Part shown: positions 5,383 to 10,713 of the stretch, piece by piece
How positions within the stretch are numbered: position 1 is the first letter of the stretch
How the letters are laid out: every line of letters begins with the position of its first letter
Origin: Oscillibacter sp.
GTDB lineage: Bacteria; Bacillota; Clostridia; Oscillospirales; Oscillospiraceae
NCBI GenBank assembly: GCA_017380995.1
Contig: JAFOCY010000166.1
Location: 1-10,713 of the forward strand
Length of the DNA: 10,713 bases
Direction: 5' to 3'
Notes under the pieces: generated by a model
Databases searched by the model: none
Seen by the model: only the letters and a program-made list of their open reading frames with translations
What the model was told of the DNA's origin: nothing
Position numbers and translations under genes: made by a program

Positions 5383-7977
5383 GAACACGAAAAGAACCGG
5401 CGTGAAGCCCCCGCTCCCAAGAAGCGGAAAAAGCGCCGTGGCGGCAGTGTGGTGGGAGCTATTTTCCGCCTGCTGTTTACCCTGATCCTGATCGGCGGCT
5501 GTACCGGCGCTATGTTTTTGTGGATCTTCAAGAATTATGTAGATACCACCCTGGCTCCCACGCTGCAGATCCGGGCTGAGGATTATACCATGAAGCTCAG
5601 CTCCTTCATTTATTACCAGGACAGGGAGAGCGGCGAGTGGGTGGAGTATCAGACCATCTACGGCGATGAGAACCGCGAGTATGTGGAGATCGAGAAAATG
5701 CCGGACATGCTGTGGAAGGCTGCTGTGGCCATTGAGGACGAGCGCTTTTTCCAGCATGAGGGTGTGGACTGGCAGCGTACTGCCGGTGCGGTGCTGAAGT
5801 TCTTTGGAAACGGCAGCAACACCTACGGCGGCTCTACCATTACCCAGCAGATGCTCAAAAATATCACGGAGGATAATGACGGTACTGTCAACCGCAAGAT
5901 CCGGGAGATCTTCCGGGCCCTGGAGTTTGAGAAGAACTATGAGAAGATGCAGATCCTGGAGCTGTATCTGAACAATATTTATCTGGGTAAGAACTGCTAC
6001 GGCGTTCAGGCTGCCGCCGAGTATTACTTTGGCAAAGATGTTTCCGAGCTGAGTGTTGCGGAGTGTGCCTGCCTCATCGGCATCACCAATAACCCCTCCA
6101 TGTACGGCCCCATGTCCACGGTGGTGTTTACCAACTCGGAAAAGGGAACCGTCACCACTGCCCGGGAAATGAACAAACGCCGCCAGGAGACCATCCTCTG
6201 GAAAATGTATGATCCCGAAACCGGTCTTTGTTACCTGACCGAGGAGGAATACCGTGCCGCCTGCGACGAGGTCCTGCATTTTACCGATGGGTCCACTTCC
6301 TCGGATGAGATCGTGGGTAAGGATGACAGCCTGAAGATCAACGACTGGTTTGTGGAGCAGGTCATCTGGGACGTGTCCCGGGATCTTGCCGCCAAGTATG
6401 ATATTTCCGAAGGCGCCGCCCGTACCATGATGTACTCCAGCGGCTTCCACATCTATACCACCATGAATCCTAAGATTCAGGATATTGCCGAGTCTGTCTA
6501 TGAAGACCGAAGCAACCTGGACCTTACCAGCAGTGACGGCCAGCCCATTCGCTCTGGTATCACCATCGTGGAGCCTTCCACCGGCAATATCGTGGCCATT
6601 GTGGGCGATATGGGGGAAAAGAGCGGCAACCTCATCACCAGCTACGCAACGGACCGCCGCCAGGTGGGCTCTTCCATGAAGCCCTTGACGGCTTATGCCC
6701 CCGCATTGGATTCTGCCTCCATCACCCCTGCCACCACCTTTGACGACTATCCCATCCAGCTGCTGGAGGACAACCCCTGGCCCAAGAACTCTCCCAACAA
6801 GTACCGGGGCTATGTCTCTGTGGGTACGGGCGTTCAGCACTCCATCAACACCATTGCGCTGCAGTCCCTCCAGGCCGGCGGTCTGGCAGAGGCTTTCATC
6901 TTTGCAACGGAGAATCTGGGACTGAGTCTGGTGCCTGAGGATATGAACCTTTCCTCCCTGGGCCTTGGCGGATTGACCTATGGTCTCAATACGGTGGAAA
7001 TGGCGTCGGCCTATGCGGCCTTTGCCAACGGCGGCGTCTATAATGAGCCCCGCACCTACCTCAAGGTCACCAACGCCGACGAGACGGAGGTCATCCTGGA
7101 AAATACCTCTGAAAGTCATGTTGCAATGAAGGAGACCACCGCTTACCTGATGACCCAGATGCTCCAAACGGCTGTCAATGCCGGTACAGGCACCCAGGCG
7201 CGGTTCAGCGGTATGCCTATTGCCGGTAAGACCGGTACCACCAGCGATAACTTTGACCGGTATTTTGCAGGCTACACTCCCTATTATTCCGCTGCGGTCT
7301 GGACCGGTTATAAGTATAATGCCAAAATCAGCTACTCCGGCGGTAACCCGGCCATCACCATGTGGAAGAAGGTCATGGAAAAGATCCATGAGAACCTGGA
7401 ATATAAGGACTTCCCCAAGGTGGATGATTCTGAGCTGGAGACGGTCACCATCTGCATGGACAGCGGCCTTCTGGCTACCGATGCCTGCGCCAACGAGGTT
7501 CGCGGTAACCGCGTCACCACCAGACAGGTGGTAAAGGGTACCGCCCCCACAGAGGAATGTCCCCTTCACTCCTATATCAGCTACTGCCCCGAGGGACAGT
7601 GCATGGCTACGGAGTACTGTACCGATACCGTCCAGAAGAGTGCGCTGAACTGCGAGCGTGAGGACTACGGTCCCAAGATCGTGGCGGAGGATGATGCCTA
7701 TACCATCGCCGGCATGGAACGGGCTGTTGGCCTGCGGCCTACCATTGCAGAAGACGGCACGGAGGTCTATCCCGAGGTGATCGGCTGTCCTGTTCACCAG
7801 CATGCACCCCTTATTCCGGAGCTGCCTGAGAACTGGGATGAGTGGCTGGATTGGCCGGAGGCCTGGGGCGATCCTTCTGATTGGGAAGACATCATCACGG
7901 ATCCCAACGACCCCAACTATGATCCCAGCTTCGGCGGTGTCATCCCCGTGCCTGAGGACGAAGAACCTGCAGAATAA
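5380..7977 (+). CDS. Class A penicillin-binding protein (bifunctional transglycosylase/transpeptidase)
   Basis: An 865-residue peptidoglycan synthase (PonA/PBP1A type) that polymerises lipid II and cross-links stem peptides on the outer face of the membrane. A very basic cytoplasmic tail (PKKRKKRR) precedes one membrane helix (about 27-49). The GT51 domain follows: EDERFFQHEG with catalytic Glu119, GGSTITQQMLKN, RKIREIFRALEFEKNY, LELYLNNIYLG and YGVQAAAEYYFGK. The transpeptidase domain has SSMK (nucleophile Ser431, Lys434), SIN (488-490) and KTGTT (617-621), so both active sites look intact. After about residue 680 comes a cysteine-rich extension (CMDSGLLATDAC, EECPLH, YCPEGQCMATEYC, LNC, GCPVH) and then an acidic, Pro/Trp-rich tail. 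Start TTG, chosen from the AAGGAGG 8 bases upstream. It is monocistronic, with a terminator 7 bases after the stop. No frameshift or missing motif is seen. Confidence 0.96.
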   Translation: MEHEKNRREAPAPKKRKKRRGGSVVGAIFRLLFTLILIGGCTGAMFLWIFKNYVDTTLAPTLQIRAEDYTMKLSSFIYYQDRESGEWVEYQTIYGDENREYVEIEKMPDMLWKAAVAIEDERFFQHEGVDWQRTAGAVLKFFGNGSNTYGGSTITQQMLKNITEDNDGTVNRKIREIFRALEFEKNYEKMQILELYLNNIYLGKNCYGVQAAAEYYFGKDVSELSVAECACLIGITNNPSMYGPMSTVVFTNSEKGTVTTAREMNKRRQETILWKMYDPETGLCYLTEEEYRAACDEVLHFTDGSTSSDEIVGKDDSLKINDWFVEQVIWDVSRDLAAKYDISEGAARTMMYSSGFHIYTTMNPKIQDIAESVYEDRSNLDLTSSDGQPIRSGITIVEPSTGNIVAIVGDMGEKSGNLITSYATDRRQVGSSMKPLTAYAPALDSASITPATTFDDYPIQLLEDNPWPKNSPNKYRGYVSVGTGVQHSINTIALQSLQAGGLAEAFIFATENLGLSLVPEDMNLSSLGLGGLTYGLNTVEMASAYAAFANGGVYNEPRTYLKVTNADETEVILENTSESHVAMKETTAYLMTQMLQTAVNAGTGTQARFSGMPIAGKTGTTSDNFDRYFAGYTPYYSAAVWTGYKYNAKISYSGGNPAITMWKKVMEKIHENLEYKDFPKVDDSELETVTICMDSGLLATDACANEVRGNRVTTRQVVKGTAPTEECPLHSYISYCPEGQCMATEYCTDTVQKSALNCEREDYGPKIVAEDDAYTIAGMERAVGLRPTIAEDGTEVYPEVIGCPVHQHAPLIPELPENWDEWLDWPEAWGDPSDWEDIITDPNDPNYDPSFGGVIPVPEDEEPAE

Positions 7978-7983
7978 CAAATG

Positions 7984-8011
7984 ACCCGCCCGGGAGACCG
8001 GGCGGGTTTTT
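7984..8011 (+). terminator. Terminator of the PBP gene
   Basis: The stem ACCCGCCCGG (7984-7993) with its perfect complement (7998-8007) and a GAGA loop is followed by a T-run (T5 counting the last stem base). It begins 7 bases after the PBP stop and separates it from the selenium operon. Confidence 0.93.
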
Positions 8012-8013
8012 GG

Positions 8014-8042
8014 TTGACGGAGGATAGGGGAAATGATATCCT
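8014..8042 (+). promoter_or_regulatory. Promoter of the yqeC-yqeB-selD operon
   Basis: -35 TTGACG (8014-8019), a 17-base spacer and -10 TATCCT (8037-8042) begin just three bases past the T-run of the PBP terminator. Transcription would start about 20 bases before the yqeC start, leaving a short leader with no room for a riboswitch. Confidence 0.7.
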
Positions 8043-8067
8043 TGTAGAAAAAAAGGGAGGTACAGGC

Positions 8068-8727
8068 ATGTTTTCCAAAACACTTGGGATCTGTCCCGGC
8101 GTGACCGCTGTCATCGGCGGGGGAGGAAAGTCTACCCTGCTCCGCCGACTGGGGGAGGAACTGAGCCGGGAAGGGTCGGTCCTCCTTTGTACCACAACCA
8201 AGATCTATCCCTTTTCCGGGATCTCTATTGCCTGTACTGCGGGGGAGATACGGGAGTTTGACGGCCGGCTTCTTTGCGCCGGGACGCCGATAGAGGGGGG
8301 AAAACTGACTGTGCCGGAGATCCCTATGGCGGAGCTGGCGGAACGGTTTTCCTATGTGCTGGTGGAGGCGGATGGTTCCGCAGGCCGGCCCTTGAAGGCC
8401 CACGCGGCCCATGAACCTGTGATCCCGCCGGAGGCGGAAAGGACGATCCTGGTCCTGGGAGCCTCGGGATTTGGGCAGCCGATTTGCGCTGCTGCCCACC
8501 GGCCCGAGCGCTATGCCGCCCTTGCCGCAGCGGCGCTTTCGGCCCCGGTCATCCCTGCCATGGCGGCAAGAGTCTTGCAAGGAGAAAGCCTTCACACAGA
8601 TTTATTGATCAATCAAATCGAGACTTCAGAGGCCTATGCGGCTGCGATGGACCTTGCGGCACTTGTCAGCGGCCCCGTTTTCGGGGGGAGTCTTCAAAAA
8701 GGAGAAATTTTTCTATGCTCGTTGTGA
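8068..8727 (+). CDS. yqeC: Selenium-dependent hydroxylase accessory protein YqeC
   Basis: A 219-residue cytoplasmic protein of the YqeC family, a marker of selenium-dependent molybdenum hydroxylase maturation; its reaction is not defined. It opens with a P-loop-like nucleotide site, VIGGGGKSTLL (Gly17-Thr23), then TTTKIYP (42-48), a Walker B-like VLVEADGSAGRPLKAH around Glu100-Asp102, HEPVIPP, and the C-terminal LLINQIET segment. The pattern suggests an NTP-using maturation factor. The ATG at 8068 has GGGAGG 7 bases upstream; an open in-frame extension to 7981 runs through the terminator and promoter and is rejected. Its last 13 bases overlap yqeB, implying translational coupling. With yqeB and selD it forms the operon that supplies labile selenium to xanthine-dehydrogenase-type enzymes. 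Confidence 0.9.
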   Translation: MFSKTLGICPGVTAVIGGGGKSTLLRRLGEELSREGSVLLCTTTKIYPFSGISIACTAGEIREFDGRLLCAGTPIEGGKLTVPEIPMAELAERFSYVLVEADGSAGRPLKAHAAHEPVIPPEAERTILVLGASGFGQPICAAAHRPERYAALAAAALSAPVIPAMAARVLQGESLHTDLLINQIETSEAYAAAMDLAALVSGPVFGGSLQKGEIFLCSL

Positions 8728-9512
8728 TCCGGGGCGCCGGCGACCTTGCCAGCGGTGTTGCCTTGCGCCTGTATCGCGCCCATATCCCTGTTGTGATGAC
8801 AGATCTGGAAAAGCCCACTGCCATTCGCCGTACGGTGGCTTTTTCGGAGGCCATCGTTCATGGGGAGACCGTAGTGGAAGGTGTCACCGCCCGCCGGGCG
8901 GATACGCGGGAGGAAGCGCTGGCGCTTTTGAAAGAGAACGTGATCCCTGTCCTTGCTGACCCCGGAGCATCCTGTATTTCCGCCCTGCACCCTGACGCGG
9001 TGGTAGATGCCATTCTTGCCAAGCGCAACCTTGGAACCCGTATGACAGACGCTCCGGTGGTGATCGCTTTGGGCCCCGGGTTTACCGCCGGGGTTGATTG
9101 CCATGCGGTGGTGGAGACGATGCGGGGCCATACCCTTGGGCGGGTCTATTATGAAGGGTCGGCCCTGCCCAACACCGGTATTCCCGGCCTGATCGGCGGC
9201 TTTTCCGGAGAGCGGGTGCTCCGCGCTCCCGCGGACGGTGTGTTCCGTGCCTGCCTGTCCATTGGAGCTTCTGTCAGGGAAGGGGATATTGCAGGAACGG
9301 TGAACGGCGTTCCTATGATTTGTACCCTTACCGGTGTTCTGCGGGGCATTTTGGCCGACGGAACGGAAGTGCACGCGGGAATGAAAGCGGGAGATATTGA
9401 TCCGAGGTGTAAAGTGGAACACTGTTACATGGCAAGCGATAAGGCACTTAGCGTGGGCGGCGGCGTGCTGGAGGCACTGCTGCACCTCTCAAATCCTTAC
9501 AAGGAGGACTGA
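8715..9512 (+). CDS. yqeB: Selenium-dependent molybdenum hydroxylase system protein YqeB
   Basis: A 265-residue protein of the YqeB (EF2563) family, found with SelD in genomes that carry selenium-dependent molybdenum hydroxylases. The N-terminal half begins with a dinucleotide-binding-like strand-turn-helix, VVIRGAGDLASGVALRL (Gly7-Gly14), followed by FSEAIVHGETVVEGV and VPVLADPG-type text. The middle has VVIALGPGFTAGVDCHAVVET and RVYYEGSALPNTGIPG. The C-terminal part (about 170-231; RAPADGVF, SVREGDIAG, GTEVHAGMKAGDIDPR) reads like a barrel-sandwich (biotinyl/lipoyl-type) fold without the modified lysine motif. The start ATG has AAGGAG 10 bases upstream, inside the end of yqeC. An open in-frame stretch before it (from 8484) overlaps yqeC and is not coding. 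Two bases separate its stop from selD. The role in selenium insertion is inferred from family context. Confidence 0.9.
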   Translation: MLVVIRGAGDLASGVALRLYRAHIPVVMTDLEKPTAIRRTVAFSEAIVHGETVVEGVTARRADTREEALALLKENVIPVLADPGASCISALHPDAVVDAILAKRNLGTRMTDAPVVIALGPGFTAGVDCHAVVETMRGHTLGRVYYEGSALPNTGIPGLIGGFSGERVLRAPADGVFRACLSIGASVREGDIAGTVNGVPMICTLTGVLRGILADGTEVHAGMKAGDIDPRCKVEHCYMASDKALSVGGGVLEALLHLSNPYKED

Positions 9513-9514
9513 CG

Positions 9515-10555
9515 ATGGCGGAAAATGAAGTGAAGCTTACGAAGCTGGCCAAATGCGCCGGCTGCGGCGCCAAGGTGGGAGCGGGCGTACTCTCTCAGCT
9601 TCTGGAAGGGATCCGGGTCCATCAGGACCTCAATCTCCTGGTGGGATTTGACAAGAGTGATGACGCCTCTGTTTATAAAGTGTCTGACGATCTGGCCCTG
9701 GTCCAGACGGTGGACTTTTTCCCGCCTATCGCCGATGATCCTTATCTCTTCGGACAGATCGCCGCTACCAACGCTCTTTCCGATGTGTACGCCATGGGCG
9801 GCGAGCCGAAGCTGTGTCTCAATATCATGGCTGTCCCCAAGGAGATGCCGAAGGAGGCCGTCCACGAGCTCCTGCGCGGCGGTTATGATAAAGTCTACGA
9901 GGCCGGGGCTCTGATCACCGGCGGCCACAGTATTCTGGACGAGGAGCCCAAATACGGCTTGGCCGTGACCGGATTTGTGCATCCTGACCGGGTGCTGACC
10001 AATTCCGGCGCCCAGCCGGGAGATGTGCTCCTTCTTACCAAGCCTCTGGGTCTTGGCGTGCTGACCACCGCTGCCAAGGCGGAGATGGTTTCGGAAAGCT
10101 CTATGGCGCTGGCTTACAGGCTGATGACCACCCTCAATAAGTCCGCCCGTGACGCCATGGTAAAATACCGGGTCCACGCCTGCACGGATGTCACGGGCTT
10201 TGGCCTTTTGGGCCACGGATGCGAGATGGCCCAGGGGAGCGGTGTTACCCTGGAACTGAAGGTTTCCTCCATCGACATGATCGGCGAGGCGGTGGAGCTT
10301 GCCCGCATGGGGATCCTGCCGGAGGGAATGTACCGTAACCGCGCCTTTGCGGAGGGAGAAGTGGACCCCGGAGACACACCTCTGTGCTGCCAGGATATTT
10401 TGTACGATCCCCAGACCTCCGGCGGCCTTTTGATGGCGGTCCATCCTGAGGATGCCGATGCCCTCTTCAAAGAACTGAAAAGTGTTGTCCCCAGCGCGCA
10501 GCAGATCGGAACCGTCCGGGAATATACCGGCGGGAAACATATCCTGCTCCGATAA
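9515..10555 (+). CDS. selD: Selenide, water dikinase (selenophosphate synthetase)
   Basis: A 346-residue SelD that makes selenophosphate, the cell's activated selenium, from selenide and ATP (products AMP and phosphate). The catalytic pair is present in AKCAGCGAK: Cys17 (codon TGC) and Lys20, as in E. coli SelD. The glycine-rich N-terminal region, DDASVYKV, TVDFFPPIADDPYLFGQIAATNALSDVYAMGG, the ITGGHS loop, TDVTGFGLLGH and DPQTSGGLL are all in place, and the length is typical. The enzyme has cysteine where many clostridial homologues carry selenocysteine, so no UGA recoding is needed. AAGGAGG ends 7 bases before the ATG. As third gene of yqeC-yqeB-selD its selenophosphate probably feeds the labile selenium of molybdenum hydroxylases; selenocysteine or selenouridine use cannot be judged here because selA, selB or ybbB are not in the window. 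Confidence 0.97.
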   Translation: MAENEVKLTKLAKCAGCGAKVGAGVLSQLLEGIRVHQDLNLLVGFDKSDDASVYKVSDDLALVQTVDFFPPIADDPYLFGQIAATNALSDVYAMGGEPKLCLNIMAVPKEMPKEAVHELLRGGYDKVYEAGALITGGHSILDEEPKYGLAVTGFVHPDRVLTNSGAQPGDVLLLTKPLGLGVLTTAAKAEMVSESSMALAYRLMTTLNKSARDAMVKYRVHACTDVTGFGLLGHGCEMAQGSGVTLELKVSSIDMIGEAVELARMGILPEGMYRNRAFAEGEVDPGDTPLCCQDILYDPQTSGGLLMAVHPEDADALFKELKSVVPSAQQIGTVREYTGGKHILLR

Positions 10556-10558
10556 ATG

Positions 10559-10592
10559 ATATCCCCGGACCGAAAGGTCCGGGGATATTTTT
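10559..10592 (+). terminator. Terminator of the selenium operon, shared with panE
   Basis: A 13-bp perfect stem ATATCCCCGGACC (10559-10571) with complement 10576-10588 and a GAAA loop is followed by TTTT. The T-run overlaps the stop codon of the convergent panE gene. On the minus strand the same stem follows panE directly but with a weaker tail (CATTTAT). Confidence 0.93.
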
Positions 10593-10713
10593 AATATTCT
10601 GCTTCGATGCGCCGGACCTGCTCATAGAGCCAGTCGTTGGCGGGAGTTGGAATGGAGTGCTTTTGCCCCAGACGGCGGATCGTCCCGGCAAAGAGGTCTA
10701 CCTCACTTTTCCG
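10591..10713 (-). CDS. panE: 2-dehydropantoate 2-reductase, C-terminal end (partial)
   Basis: Only the last 40 codons, on the minus strand, are in the window. The peptide contains KSEVDLFAGTIRRLG followed by QKHSIPTPANDWLYEQVRRIE and ends in AEY. This is the typical C-terminus of ketopantoate reductase (PanE/ApbA), including the (T/S)E(I/V)D..nG.i..lG segment and the H.IPTP.N..LY motif. The family reduces 2-dehydropantoate to pantoate with NADPH in pantothenate and CoA synthesis. The N-terminal Rossmann domain lies outside. A paralogous ketopantoate-reductase-like enzyme of other specificity is possible, since only the tail is visible. It converges on selD with stop codons 35 bases apart and shares the hairpin between them. 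Confidence 0.85.
   Translation of the reverse strand, partial: RKSEVDLFAGTIRRLGQKHSIPTPANDWLYEQVRRIEAEY

Noticed and set aside
5359..8595. Very long open frame on the minus strand opposite the PBP and yqeC genes
   Set aside because: It is antisense to genes with intact catalytic motifs, has no ribosome binding site, crosses the PBP terminator and resembles no family. It arises from the GC-rich third positions of the PBP.
8484..8714. Upstream in-frame extension of YqeB
   Set aside because: It lies entirely inside yqeC in another frame, and its translation is unlike the YqeB family. The ATG at 8715 has a good ribosome binding site and begins the conserved domain.
9563..9574. Selenocysteine codon in SelD
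   Set aside because: The catalytic position 17 is TGC (Cys), and no in-frame TGA occurs before the normal stop.
1..10713. Mobile elements, CRISPR arrays, tRNAs, phage genes
   Set aside because: No terminal inverted repeats, transposase motifs, regularly spaced repeats or tRNA cloverleaf were recognised on reading both strands.

Overview
The window looks like chromosomal DNA from a Gram-positive, GC-moderate Clostridia-type bacterium, most likely an Oscillospiraceae relative. That placement is an inference from strong AAGGAGG ribosome binding sites with GTG/TTG starts, a G5/3D cell-wall protein, a DUF1292 protein, a clostridial-style class A penicillin-binding protein and a selenium-dependent hydroxylase accessory operon. 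I see no mobile element, tRNA, rRNA or CRISPR array.

Left part (1-2700): the 3' end of a yjjG-type pyrimidine nucleotidase (+) converges on a secreted G5/3D-domain wall protein (-). The long upstream region of the wall gene carries a good sigma-A promoter, a repeated 13-mer and a perfect WalR-type box. Behind it lies a DUF554 membrane protein (-).

Middle (2700-5380): a membrane-anchored PpiC-type (PrsA-like) foldase (-) has its own promoter. A 525-base stretch without a protein gene then holds a structured RNA of about 195 nt on the minus strand, very probably 6S RNA, with a UUCG-capped terminator. Next is a small acidic DUF1292 protein (-), whose promoter region diverges from that of the next gene.

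Right part (5380-10713): a complete class A penicillin-binding protein (TTG start, + strand) ends at a strong terminator. Directly after it, a promoter drives yqeC-yqeB-selD, a compact operon that supplies activated selenium to molybdenum hydroxylases. It ends in a terminator shared with a converging 3' fragment of ketopantoate reductase, which is on the minus strand.

Two themes stand out. One is envelope construction: the 3D wall protein, the PrsA-like foldase and the class A PBP, with some short promoter-region motifs in common. The other is labile-selenium metabolism. No wholly unknown system is evident. The best leads are the 6S-like RNA, the WalR-type box with the repeated AAAAGTGG motif, and the selD-yqeB-yqeC operon with its cysteine SelD.
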